From Laburnicola sp. R22_1 (lineage: Eukaryota > Ascomycota > Dothideomycetes > Pleosporales > Didymosphaeriaceae): a stretch of 64,000 bases of DNA. Below are positions 22,645-34,328 of the stretch, piece after piece. The stretch lies in the NCBI GenBank assembly GCA_014281115.1, contig JACONQ010000019.1:620001-684000 (forward strand), read 5' to 3'. A program made the position numbers and the translations under genes. Within the stretch, counting starts at the first letter, position 1. Each line of letters begins with the position of its first letter. Under the pieces are notes generated by a model. The model saw only the letters and a list, made by a program, of their open reading frames with translations, was not told the DNA's origin and searched no databases.

Positions 22645-25161
22645 GTTTGCGGTTGTGGTGGGTGGAGGCGCAAGCGTCCAGGTGCGGCAGGAGGAGCGTC
22701 CGCGTCAACGATGAAAAGGCACGGTCAAGGAACGAATGAGGTAATCCCCTCGCTAGCACCGGAATCAAGGGCTAAATAAATAGTCACCGACAGGGGCGCG
22801 AGGTCAGGTTCACTGTTCTACTGGAAGCGTTCGCGATTTGCACGTCCCCTGATTGTGAGTTACTTTGCAATCCTATTTCGCCAACATGATGCCTGAACAG
22901 TTCCAATGATATCGACAAGATAGTCGCCAAGCTATAGCCCATGCCCAAGACAAGTACAGGAGCGCCAACCTCCCATGTAAACGACCTTGCAGCCCGATGC
23001 TTTCCTTAGATGCGCCATTTTTTTGTTTCCTCGACAGCCATTGACTTCGTTTTGGACGTTGTGTTGCTACAGATTGGTGTGATGAGAATGTTGTCGACTC
23101 GCCCCACGTAGGATTGGCTGTCCCGACCGCCAGAGCAGCGCACTTCCGGCGTGGAGAGGTTCCTCCCAGCCACATGCCTCTCTTCGGACACCTAGACAGC
23201 GTACGTTTGGAGGGACATCTCTTCCGATTTTATACGATAAACAACCTTGACGGGGGAACAGCCATCAGTATGCGCATGAGCATGAGAGCATAAATGAAGA
23301 ATTCCTATCGTAGCTAGGAATCCATCGCGGCTTCAAGGTCGTGTCTTGACTGTCTGCTCGTCGAATTTGTCTGGTGTATTTCATGGTGCTCATGATCCGC
23401 TTCAGTGTGCAATGCGTGCGTCGGCCGAATCAGATGGTTTTGTCGATGACGAGTTCATATGCAAAAGAGCGAAGTCTGGTACTGATGTGTGGCCAATCCT
23501 TGCTACAGTGGCAGGGCAAAAGTTTGAGTACCGGTCTTCGTGTTGCCCATCCCGCAGTAACATGCAGTGATTCGACGTTTGTGCCCGTACTGTATGTGAG
23601 CATGGCCCGTCCACCGAGGGGAGAGCCGCCATGTTAGCGTCATGACTTGATCTTCCGCAACTTGTGTAGGGGTGAAAGATGCACTAATCGCGACAAAGAC
23701 TGGTACCGCGAAGAGCACTGTTCTGCGACCATTACGGCATGCTCATATGACGGAACGACCCTAAACCCATATTGTCCGTCTCTTGTATCAAAACCGACAA
23801 CAGAATACCGAAAACGCGCGAGAGCAAGGACAAGATGGAAGTGGAAAGGGATATACGTTACAGGAATGTGGTGTTGCACTTAAAGCTCGGGGGCTATTGT
23901 GCAAGTTGCGGATGCAGGCTATGTTGTTTCCGGTAGGGAGCCCCGACTGGCAACATTTCTGGTGCACACACCCTTCAAGCAACACATTCATCGGCTCTGA
24001 AAGTTTACACGCACCGCAGCTCTTGAAAGTAAGCAGTATAGTCAGGGTCGTCACAGTTGATAGATGACATCGAGGAATCGTTGGTAGAATGGGGCGAACG
24101 GGGCAGATGCTCCGTCGACAGTTGTGCATCCCCTTGTATCTGATGCCGGAGTAGTAGATAATGCCAAAGCCTGATGGCGATGCGAAGCGAAGTTGACTGT
24201 GAAGACGCCATGGCGACCAGGACCTGGACGTGCGCCCCGAAAGTCTAGACTCACCTGGGCATCGGGTAGGGGGCTGGCTTGGCACTCGTCACATGAAATC
24301 ATAGACAAGAATATCCAGAGTGCCTGAGAACGCCCGGGTGAAGGCGTTGCAACGGGCAGATGCTGCTTGTCGGACCACGGGCAGCACATGGCAACGACAC
24401 TGCGCCTCGCCGTCGCTACTTCCAGCGTCCGCGTCCGCTTCGGATTCTGGGAGACGGTCGGACTCTTCAAGTTATTATGCGCCGAGCAGGTATAGGGGCA
24501 CATCAGCAGGTTCGGCGCAAAGCGATGCTGTGCTGCACGCGCTGGCACAGTGTATTAGGTAGACCAGGCACTACGTATCGTATCGTATCCATTGCTTTGT
24601 CGACAAGCGGCGGAAGGTGAAACAGGCACACGGCTCGCGCGGTTGAGGCGACCTGGGAGGAGAGGATTGGAGAAGGATGACCGGAAGCGCGTGGCGGCAG
24701 GCGGTTCCATTCTCACTGGCACTCGGGCGCATTGGGATATCTAGCGCTGGAGCGCTGGTGGTGAGAGCAGTGATGATTGACAATTGCAGTGCACGCTGCA
24801 CGCTGCCTGTCAGTGTGAGGCAAGCTAGCTAGTACCACGCGTCCCTCCTCCCTTTCCGTGAATGAAACCCAACCGCCGCCCTCTGCGCTTGCGTCCACAC
24901 GTCCACACTCCCACACTCTGCACTCTGCACATTGCACACTCACCCGCTCGCTGCCGGAGAATCTCCCGCACTGCTCTCCTCATTGTTTGCGCCATCCGTT
25001 GCTTATGTCCCTGAGTCCGTCCCGCTCCATCCCGCACGCCCGCCCTACGCCGCTCCGACGTCCCTCCTAATCTATATCACCACTGCCCCTCGCACCCGCC
25101 TTCGACGCACCACAACACTGCACACACACCACCCCACCCCACCACACAACACCAAACAGCC
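22645..25161. other. 2.5-kb intergenic region without recognised genes
   Basis: This separates the DDT/WHIM-type gene (-) from the BAR gene (+). Several short open frames exist on both strands but none has a recognisable domain or convincing composition. At 23,506-23,550 there is the third and longest copy of the ggRcaaaagt motif, here preceded by TACAGTGGCA, which looks like the end of a Tc1/mariner-type transposon. The last ~350 bases before the BAR gene are very C-rich (cac, ccac runs), typical promoter/leader sequence. Confidence 0.5.
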
Positions 25162-26637
25162 ATGCTCGTCAACAAGAAGCTCGACCGCTTCAAGCAATGG
25201 GCGGGCGAGAAAATGGGCGGCGACGTCAAGACGGGCGTCTCCGACGAGTTCAAAGCTCTCGAGACCGAGATGAACCTCCGCCATGAGGGTATGCGCCCGC
25301 TGCTCTGCAAGCCTTGGAGCCAATGAGCTGACTTGCTACAGGCATGGACAAGATGCAGCGCTCCATGACTGTCTACGTCAAGTCGCTCTCTGAACGCGCT
25401 CAGGGCACCGACCGAGAGAAAATGCTCCCGGGCGGCCACCTGGGCTCCTCCATGGTAACGCATAGCGAGGACTTCGAGCCCGACTCGGAGTTTGGCAACT
25501 GCCTTTCCTGTAGGTGCAACACCCACTCGTACGTGGATCGACTAACGGTTGGCAGCGCTCGGGAGAGCGAATGAGCGCCTGGCGCGCGTGCAGGAGACCT
25601 ATGTTCAGAGTGCGACGTCCACTTGGCTAGAGGGCCTGGATCGCTCGCTTGCTCAGATGAAAGAGTACCAGGTACGCAGGAGCTTCAGTGCCATTGTATG
25701 TCCGCATCCGCTTGCTCACCCCGCCACAGAATGCTCGCAAGAAGCTCGAGCAGCGCCGATTGGCCTATGACACCTCCCTCGCCAAAATGCAGAAAGCCAA
25801 AAAGGAGGATTTCCGAGTCGAGGAGGAATTGCGCGCCCAAAAGGCAAAGTACGAGGAGTCGAGCGAAGACGTCTTTAGACGTATGCAAGACATCAAGGAG
25901 GCCGAAGTGGAAATGGTGCAAGACCTCTCTGCCTTCCTGGAGGCCGAGCTGTCGTACTATGACCGTTGCCGCGAGATTCTACTGAACGTCAAGCGCGAAT
26001 GGCCAGTCCAGTAAGCAGACAAATGGCATGCGGCACAGCCCTAGCTAATCATCATGCCAGAGACACAGCGGCGAGCCGCGCCCGCTCTCGATCAACGACC
26101 GCTCACGGTTATGCTGAGCGCTTCAACCCAGTCGAGGAAGAGCCACTTCCAGAGCCCGCGCGCCTCACCATTCCTAAGCTTCCCTCCCGTAACCTATCTC
26201 CCACCCACGGCACCTCTTCGCCCGGCAATCGCCCATCCTACAACCGCCAGTCGACCTTGGATGGCGCTTCTCGCTCCCAGCGCGAGGAATCGCCCGCACG
26301 CAATCGACTCTCACGCGTTCCGACCGAACCGACCGCCATGTTAGCTGGCCGCAGCAACTTACGGCCTGTGCGACAAACAAACACTTTCGCGGATGACTAC
26401 GAAGAGGACTACGCGGGTATCAACGGCCACTACAGACGCGACAGATCACCTAGCCCCGCGAATAGCAGTCCGGGCAGTGTCATGTCTCGCGCCGCCTCCT
26501 GGTCCAACAACGACCTGCCTGTAACGGGCAAGAAAGCACCTCCGCCACCACCACCCTCCCGAGCGAAGAAGCCTCCGCCACCGCCTCCACCTATGAAGCG
26601 AAGTGCGTTGAGCTCCTCCGAGGTCTCACATTACTAG
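25162..26637 (+). CDS. BAR-domain protein with proline-rich tail (endophilin/amphiphysin-like)
   Basis: Five exons: 25162-25288, 25342-25509, 25556-25671, 25730-26010, 26061-26637; 422 residues, all phases consistent. Residues 1 to about 230 are a helical BAR domain (LVNKKLDRFKQWAGEKMG, LETEMNLRHEGMDKMQRSM, LGRANERLARVQETYVQSA, coiled-coil KAKKEDFRVEEELRAQKAKY, FLEAELSYYDRCREILLNV). BAR dimers bind and bend membranes in endocytosis. The second half is disordered, Ser/Arg/Pro-rich, with two proline runs near the end that could bind SH3 or profilin-type partners. No SH3 domain of its own is present, unlike Rvs167, so it looks like the separate fungal endophilin-like group. It is the last intact gene before the repeat block. 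Confidence 0.85.
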
Positions 26638-26945
26638 CTCATCTTCGCTGTGTTTTGCATGGTTCACGTTGCTAACATCGTGCGCTCTAGAGCCCACGAG
26701 AGTCTGTATTCTCTGATCTCCTTCTGTACGCATATCGGTGTTGATCTGTCATTGGGCCTGGGATTTGGTATGAGGTCTTCGTTTCGAGGAGATATTGACT
26801 GCAGTGCGGTCTAGGTAGCATGGAATTATGGCGTTCGGACGTAGAGCTCTGTCATTCTTGAATGGTACTCGGCCCCTTGCGGTCTTCAACACACACACGT
26901 AAAAGGCCGTGCGTAGCACGGCCCACCTAGCTTAATAATAAACTA
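26638..26945. other. 3' flank of the BAR gene and border of the repeat block
   Basis: Ordinary unique-looking sequence up to about 26,890, followed by a perfect 8-bp stem hairpin and a short inverted repeat directly before the pogo-like element. No gene is seen. Confidence 0.5.
26905..26923. repeat. perfect hairpin, 8-bp stem with 3-base loop
   Basis: ggccgtgc, loop gta, gcacggcc. It lies about 22 bp outside the left end of the pogo-like element and could be a remnant of an earlier element's terminal repeat. A terminator role is not implied. Confidence 0.7.
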
Positions 26946-27030
26946 CAGTCAACTCTCGTTATAACGATTAATCCGTGCACAGCAAATTCTATCGTTATAT
27001 CGAAATATCGTTTAATCGATGATTATTAAG

Positions 27031-28632
27031 CTAGTCTTGGCGGACTTGCAGCCACTCTGAAATTGTTGACTGCCTCATACTTCTGATTGACTGAGCTTTC
27101 AACGACCTCTCTAGCCGCTTTATATAGGATATATCCTCATACTTTGCAGTCTCCTGATACTCCTGATAGCAGAGTAGAACCTGTACAGCCTGAAGAGCCT
27201 CTGCAACGCTTGGAGCAGGAGGAGGTAGCACCTCCTCCTCTTCCTCTAATCCTTGAACAAGCCCTAGCTGAGCAACTACGATATCCTGTAGGGATGTATC
27301 CTCCTCTTCCTCCTCTAAATCCTTATCTACTGGATTGAGAAAGTTCTCTATAGCTATAGGATCCTAGATCTGGCCAGCCTGGGCAGCAGCCTGATATAGA
27401 CTCTCTATTGGCTCCTCTCTATTAAGTCCAGAGCTAGGATCTAGCCACCTCTTTGGGATGCACGTGCTCTTGATGTAGCAGTGTAGGATAGTAGTATCCT
27501 TAATATCGAGCAGCTATAATTCAGCTATCTAGTGGAGCGTATAGAGAATCGTTATGAATTTGAATAGATTAAGGCCAAGGTTGTAGTGTTTAACCGTGAA
27601 CGCTAGCCACTGCCTCCGGTAGTAGGTCTTGAAGTTCTGGATGATACCCTGATCAAGAGGCTGATATATGCTTGTTGAGTTCTTTGGTAAGAGCTAGATC
27701 GCGATATTGGACGGAGGCGGCGATTGTTAAAGGCTAGAAAGATGGGCCGAGTAGTTGTCTATAAGAAGAACAACCTTCCTTAAGCTAATATAGCTATGGA
27801 ATGCAGCAAGCCACTTAGCTATAATAGATGTGTTTACCTAGCCCTTCTTGGAGGCCCCCCAGATATAGCTAATAGCTAATATATTAACTCCTCGCAAAGC
27901 TTGAGGCTGTTTTGACTTTCCTATCACCTATGGTGCTACGCGCTTAGTACCAGTAGCGTTGCAGCAGAGCATGATAGATACCCTAGCTTTATCTTTCTTA
28001 ACACTAGGTATTGAGGCAGTAGCTAGCCCTCTTGATATTGCCCACCTCCAGTATAGCCCAGTCTCGTCCATGTTGAATATATCGCTGTCTGGGTATCGGA
28101 TGCAGATGTTCTGTACATCTACTATCTTGGCTGCTGTTTGCGTTGGTACAGAGCTCTGCTCGCCGTGCTATGTAACCTCTGCTATCCTATATCGCTGCTT
28201 GAATTTTGATACCCAGCCAGACGAGAACTCAGGAATAGCCTGGCCCTGGTAGGCTGGAATCTGACGCCAGATCTCTCGAGCTTTCTCAGCAAGTATATCG
28301 CCTGATACTAGTCCCCCTCGCACTTGTATTCCCTGCTGCCACTTATACAGGATAGACTCAAGCAGAGGCCAGGCAGCCGCTTGTGAGCGGTAGGCTGTAT
28401 CGGATATGGATGTACCGGAGGCGGAGGCGGAGGCGGAGGCGGAGGCAGGTAGGGCGTCGAGGTGTCGAAAGCGATCGTCGAGAGACTCAGATACAGTTGA
28501 TTGGGAGAGCTTTCTGCCAAATTCAGCTTCAAACCATGCGATGATAGCTTTCTGTCGTGGCTGTGGTTGCTGAGAGAAGGCCTAGGCGCGGAGAGCCTTC
28601 CTCTCATGATTGGATATCCCCTTGCGGCCCAT
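27031..28632 (-). pseudogene. decayed pogo/Fot1 (DDE_1, CENP-B-type) transposase
   Basis: From ATG 28632 (MGRKGISNHERKAL) to a TAG at 27031 the frame reads as a pogo-family transposase of about 530 codons, interrupted by several TAG and TAA codons at places where Gln or Trp is expected. Recognisable parts: a CENP-B-like helix-turn-helix (KLSQSTVSESLDDRF), the first catalytic block IFNMDETGLYWR near 28,060, LLIDNYSAH near 27,760, and a block matching the N-T-T-S-IYQPLDQGII signature (NSTSIYQPLDQGIIQNF). The C-terminus is Glu-rich and ends ISEWLQVRQD. The stops fit CAG-to-TAG changes, as RIP makes. Not functional as it stands. Confidence 0.85.
28417..28446. repeat. 6-bp tandem repeat in the transposase relic
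   Basis: Five copies of ggaggc; on the coding strand they read as repeated Ala-Ser codons (gcctcc). Confidence 0.8.
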
Positions 28633-28785
28633 AGCTTCTATAACGATACTTGGCGCTGAAGTGGTATTAGATATTGAATATCGGATACAGGGGTAGATTG
28701 TGTGGAGTTGAATCCGTGCAAGCGAAAAATATCGCTATATCGAGGATATCGCTAAAACGGACATCGTTATAACGAGAGTTAACTG

Positions 28786-30600
28786 TATTGCTAGTTATAG
28801 TAGTTACTTTTATACTAGGTATTATAATCTAGCCTATATATAACTATAAAATTTTAGGTATGTATAAAAACCTAGAATCTTGTATAGTAATATTAAACTC
28901 CCTAGGCTTTTACTAAAGTAGGTAAGACTTATTAGAATTACTATAAGGTCTTAAGACTTTTAACTACGCAAAACGAGCGCATCTAATAACTAGGGTTGCT
29001 GTTATACTGTATTAGAGTAATTTACTAGAGGCGTAGGTCTTACTAACTTAACTTATAACTATATCTTAGGCTGTAAGTTATCTAGGTTATTACTATTTAC
29101 TATTATTATAGAGGTTCTGTGTGTTGTAACCTTTTACTATTATTGTGGAGGTTCTATATAACTATTTGCCATTATTATAGTATATTATAAGTAATAGAGA
29201 AGATGTTATAGTTAGAGACATTACTATTATTAAATCTGGGCGATAATATTAATATTGTCTTATTTCTTATTAGTAAGGTAAGTGGAATTATAGAGATTTA
29301 TAATAACTTATAATAAGTTTAATAGTTATAACTATAGGTGGCTTTAATAAGTAAGCTAGGCTTATAGTTATTGCAATAACTAGATTTCCTTATTAGTAAG
29401 CTATTTTTATAATTGCTGTAATAGTTACTATATATAAAGCTTACTAAGCTTATGGATTATTATTAGGAGCTATATTATCTATAAGTAGGTTATTCTCCTA
29501 GGGACTATCTATTATAATAATTCTAGGGGGCTAATATTTTATAAGATATAACCTATATACTTTATAAGACAGAGCTAATCCTTTATTTTCTACTATATCT
29601 ATTATTAATAGGTAACCTATAGATAAGTGTTATTGTTATCGCTATTAGTTATATTAGTAACGCTTTAGAGGAGGCATCTATGCTCTTAATATATAAGATT
29701 CTTAAGGATGTAAGGGCGCCCTACTCACTGCGTTTGTTAATAGGTGTTATTAGTAACGCCTTAGAAATAGGCTGTAAATAGTTAAGCTATAGCTTAACAA
29801 TTGCTACTATAGTGTAAGGGCACTATAGGGGTTATTATACTATATATAAGATAATAGTAAATATTAGAATTTAAATATAAAATAGTAGTAATACTAATAT
29901 AAGGTAGATATGTAGGTAGGCTATATATATAGCCTCGCTTAGGACATCGCTTAGTAATTGCGCTAGTCCCAAAAGGGTAATATAACGTAAGCGAGGGGGT
30001 CGCACCTTAGATTAGTAATAGACCTAGCTATTTGCTAAAAAATTACTATAAGGGTAGAATATACTTTAAAGTAGATAATACTATAATAGCCCTAGTACTA
30101 TATAGTAGCACTAATATAAGTTAATTAGACTAGCAAATAGGTATAGATTAGATTGGGATTAGGGTCTTACGTAAGTAAAGTTAAGTTAGGGTTAGAATCT
30201 TATATAATCTAACTTAATCTAACCTAACCCTACTTATATAAGACTCTAACCCTAACCTAACTCTACTTATATAAGACTCTAACCCTAATCTAACCTTAGG
30301 GTATCTATTTAGTCTATAATAAATAGCTATTATAATTAATTAAAAATATATTTTAAATAATATTAAACTAAGTTAAATTAAGCTAGAGTCTTATATAATT
30401 AGATTGGATCTTACGTAATTAGGTTGGGTATAGGTTAAGTTGGGTTTAGGATCTTATATAATTAACTCAACCTAACCTAAGATCTATACAATCTAACCTA
30501 ACCTATACCCATAGTCTATGCGACTCCAACCTAAACCTATACCTAATCTGGGTACCTCGAACCTATTTACCAGCCTAAAGTTAATATATATATATCGATA
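28786..30600. other. AT-rich RIP-type sequence, unidentified
   Basis: Very AT- and TpA-rich with stops in every frame. No domain could be read. It probably includes the left LTR or flank of gypsy element A, but no matching right LTR was identified. Near 30,140-30,570 it contains ctaaccctaa-type repeats and their inverses, listed separately. Confidence 0.5.
30140..30570. repeat. short tandem and inverted repeats built on ctaaccctaacc / tatataagactc
   Basis: Direct units (a block of about 28-33 bp ending in acttatataagactctaac) repeat at 30,223-30,295. An inverted relative (gttagggttagaatcttata) lies at 30,185-30,205. A second cluster at 30,420-30,560 has gggtataggttaagttgggt facing aatctaacctaacctatacc. 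The ccctaa words resemble telomere repeats but are embedded in larger units. Confidence 0.55.
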
Positions 30601-33600
30601 GCAGTAATAGACCTAATATAGTAAAAAGATAACTATTTTAAAGAATGCTTTAGATATAGAAAGAACTATATTATTATAAATAGGGAATGCGAGGAGAGAA
30701 ATTTACTTAAGAATAATAAATAGGTATACTATAACACAGAATTACAAAGGGTCTAGTAGGGCTAACTAAATAATAATTAAGACAAAATCTAATATATTAG
30801 CGCTAGGGGTAAGTAGAACTAGATACTAATCTGCCTAGTATATAATAAGTAACAAATAGACAAATTAATAGAGAAGGCCCTATAGATGTCTTAGAGTTAG
30901 GAAGCTATAATAATAGCAATAACCTACTAGGTAGAATTAGTTATAGAAGCTAATAGTAGCTAGTTTACATTTAATAAAATAATAACACCTAGTTTTTTCT
31001 CTAAAGAGAAATTTAAAGTAGCTTAAAGAAAGTAAGCTATTTTAGATAAAAATATACTAGTAATAGTTTAATCCCTAGATCTACTATATAAACTATAAGC
31101 TATTAGCTTAAATACCCTAGTAACCTAACTAAGTCTTAGAAAATTGCTAAAGGTAGAGATAATTACAAATATTAAAGTTTCTAAAAAGGCATTTCTATAG
31201 TTTATAAGAGGAAGAATAATAATAAAGAAAATAAAAGAAGAATAAAGCAGGTATCTTTTTTAGAATAAGATTTCCTAATAGAAGGCATAAAGGATATAAA
31301 GATGCGTAGGCCTAACAATATCTTAGGTCTAACTTTAAGGAAGAAGATCTTAGTAGTAAAAAAAACTAGTTAATATCCTAGTAGATAGTTCTAAAGACAT
31401 GTTATTCTAAGTAATAAACGCTAGAGTTAGCCTAACAGTCTAAGAAGTACTTAGTAATATACTAGGAGTTAAAAAGGCAATATTTAAGAATACTTTTAGC
31501 AAAGGGGACCTATAATAGCTATAGACACTAGCTACTACTATAAAGAAAGTAACTAATAAAGACTTAGACGCTAGGCATACTAACTGCGTACCTATCTTTA
31601 GAATTTAAGTCCTTAAATAGATATTAGTTAAGCTTAAAAATAGAGTAGTTACTTGCTATAGGCCTTATAAACTAAAGTTATCTTAAGCACTACTATAGGT
31701 AAACTAGGTAGCTAGTATAGACGTATTAATTGCAAAGGCATAGTTTAGCAAAGCAACACTAACTATAACTACTACTAATAAGAAGAATCTTAAGAGAGAA
31801 TTAAGAGTTAAATATATAAAAAGAGACTATCCCTAAATAATATACTAAATTAATAAGTATTAGATAAGTGCCTTACTTAACACTAGCGCAGAATTAAACA
31901 CTATTTACCTTAGTACTACTAAAGCTATAGGCTTCTAAATTATATCTATACTACCTTAATTATAAAGTGTAAACCTAATAACTATAAATAGTAATTATAA
32001 GAATTTCTAAGATATTATATTCTAAGTTCTAATTAGGATAGGCTAGGTTATTATTATAACAACGCTATTTATTATTAGATTCTTATCTAGTGCTATTATT
32101 CTAGGAAACCTATTCTTAGCGGATATAAAGGTAGAATTCTCCTATAAGAATAATAGTAAAACCTACTATAAGCTATAGGATAACAAAGAGCTTTACTCTA
32201 TGCAATTTATAGCTACTTATACTAACTTATTTAACCTAAAAAGCACAATTGTTACTAAAGTAATAGAAAACTTTAAGGAAATATAGTAGCTAGGACTAGT
32301 ATTCCTAAGTACCTAGAATACCTAGAACTTAGCGCTAATATAGTATTAGAGCAGTGGCTTTGCTATAGGTTAATATTAATAATAAGTAAGGCTAATATTA
32401 AGCTTAAGCAGGAATTAGGGCTAAGGGCCTAGAAGTAGGCACTAAATTAGGCAGTGCTAACTTGTAAGGAGGAAATTATAAATAAAAATAAATAGCTTAT
32501 ACAGAATGCTAATAAGGACTAGTTAGTAATAGATCTAAATAAGAATTTTATCCACTACGCTAACTAAGGTATAATTAGAAGACATATAGATAATAGTATT
32601 ATTATTTAAAATAACTAAGGACTTCTAGTTATTAATTTACTAGGCTGCAACAAAGAAGTTAATAAGATTCTTTAGGCTCTAGCTATGTAGATAGAGTCTA
32701 AAAAGGCAATAAGAGTTAAGAGCGACGCGTTCTAAGCAGAATAGATAAAAATAATTAATATAACTAAAATAGCTTTTAAAGTAAATACTATATATAAGAC
32801 TAAGGATAAAAAGGTTAACCCTATATATAACTTGGGCGTTAAGCCTTAAGATATTAAGGGCTAGTTAGACTAGAAGTAGGAGGCTATAAAAAAGCAAAAG
32901 AGGACTAACTAGGCCTTAGCTATTTAATAAATATCTTCTTAACTAGTAAACAGAATTTCTAAGAGTTAATTAGTTAACACTAGAATAAATTATAGAAATA
33001 AAGATTAGCCTAGATCTCTTACATTAGAAAAGAAATATATTGCTAGAAGTTCTATATTAAAGAGAACCAGCCCTATCTTTTAACTTTACTAAGTTAGGGC
33101 GAGTGCACCCTAATATAGCTCTACTAGTTAAGATCTATACTATTAACTATATCGCTTAGAAGGAATTATACTTTCTAGTTTCTTAGAAACTTAGAGATAT
33201 AGTTATTAATATAGTGTAGTAGAAGCTTAATTAGGGCGTGCTAGAGTATAGTAAAAGTCTATATTGTAATCTATAGTTTTTAGTTAAGAAAAAGGATAGA
33301 GGATACTAACTAATTAATAACGCCTAATATATTAATAGTGTTATAGTCTAAGATAGCAATCTTCTCCTAAACTCTAATAAGTTCTTAAAAGAGTTTACTA
33401 GTTATTATATAATATTCTTTATTAACTTCTTTTTTAAATATAACTAAGTAAGTCTTTATAAACTTTCCTACGCTATAACTATATTCTACACGCCTCTAGG
33501 ACTTGTCTAGTAGTCTATATTACCTATAGGAACAACTATTTCTATAGCTAAATTTATGCGGATTATTATAAAGACTTTTTATAACTAGATATTCTCATAT

Positions 33601-34134
33601 TATATACCTTATATAGACAATATTATAGTAAAGAGCCTAAAGACTAACTATAATAGAGAGATGCTTAAGAAAGAAATCTATAGATATATTACAGAATACC
33701 TTATAAATCTTAATTAGGTTCTAGTAGACATAGAACTAGCGGGCGTTACTATGTTAGGCAAGAAGTCTAACTAGGGCTATAGTACTATAGACATAGTTAG
33801 CTATATAGTTAATAAGAATAGTTAATACCTATTCTAAAAGAAAGTAGTTAAAATTATTAAATAGCTATCTTGTAACTACACTAAAGATATCTAAATCTTG
33901 TTTAGAGTATATATATAGTATTACATTTAAATTAAAAACTTTGCAAAGATTATTACACTACTATTTACACTACTATATAAGGGCGTAGAATTTAACTAGA
34001 AAATTATAAAGAGTGTAGCAATATAGTAATTAAAGAAGAGTATTACTTCTATTCTAGTATTAGTGTCTATTAACTACTTAAAGCTATTATAGAAAGTAGT
34101 AATCTTAGTAAATAGTAGCAAAATTAAATAGAGA
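30600..34134 (+). mobile_element. Ty3/gypsy retrotransposon A, left part (gag, protease, RT, start of RNase H)
   Basis: The left boundary is approximate. Conceptual reading on the plus strand gives a gag-like region, then a retropepsin motif ALLNTSAELNTI near 31,870 (expected ALLDTGAELN). A reverse transcriptase follows at about 33,240-33,660: LVKKKDRGYRLINNAQYI, FYTPLGL, TLPIGTTISIAKFMR, and PYINNIIVK in place of PYIDDIIVK. The catalytic Asp-to-Asn and Gly-to-Ser changes are C-to-T type substitutions. The RNase H domain begins near 33,980 and breaks off at 34,134, exactly where the LTR of element B begins; it resumes at 51,798. Confidence 0.8.
34130..34134. repeat. target-site duplication AGAGA (left copy) of element B
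   Basis: AGAGA directly precedes the left LTR of element B and is repeated at 51,793-51,797 directly after the right LTR. Confidence 0.8.
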
Positions 34135-34328
34135 TATTAGGGATCGCCGCCCATTAGTCCATTAGACCTTTAGTTAGCCTAACGTTAATCTAGCTCTGTG
34201 CGCTAGTTCCAATTAGATAGTACTAGCGCGCCCTTAGGGCTGCTACCATATAGGTAGTATGCGGCACCTAATATTCTTATTATAGCAATTTAACCTATTT
34301 AATAATTAAGCCTAATTACTTTCTTATA
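34135..34328 (+). repeat. left LTR (194 bp) of chromovirus element B
   Basis: Aligns without gaps over 194 bp to 51,599-51,792. The differences I checked are C/T or G/A transitions. Its first bases TATTAG correspond to TGTTAG in the right copy, and both copies end in TATA where TG..CA ends would be expected. Confidence 0.9.

Larger units (their letters stand above)
26946..28785 (-). mobile_element. pogo/Fot1-type DNA transposon
   Basis: The left end reads cagtcaactctcgttataac and the right end is its inverse with one C/T difference (tcgttataacgagagttaac then tg). Both ends are flanked by TA, the pogo target duplication. The element is 1,840 bp. Subterminal sequences also contain inverted, similar blocks with repeated tatcg motifs. 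It carries a decayed DDE_1 transposase on the minus strand. It is the least AT-rich large element in the block apart from the one at 58.5 kb. Confidence 0.88.

Noticed and set aside
23788..24285. 165-codon minus-strand frame in the 2.5-kb gap
   Set aside because: No recognisable domain, and overlapping frames on both strands of similar length suggest chance.
30223..30295. A chromosome end
   Set aside because: The ccctaa words are embedded in longer units with AT spacers and sequence continues for 34 kb; not a terminal telomere array.
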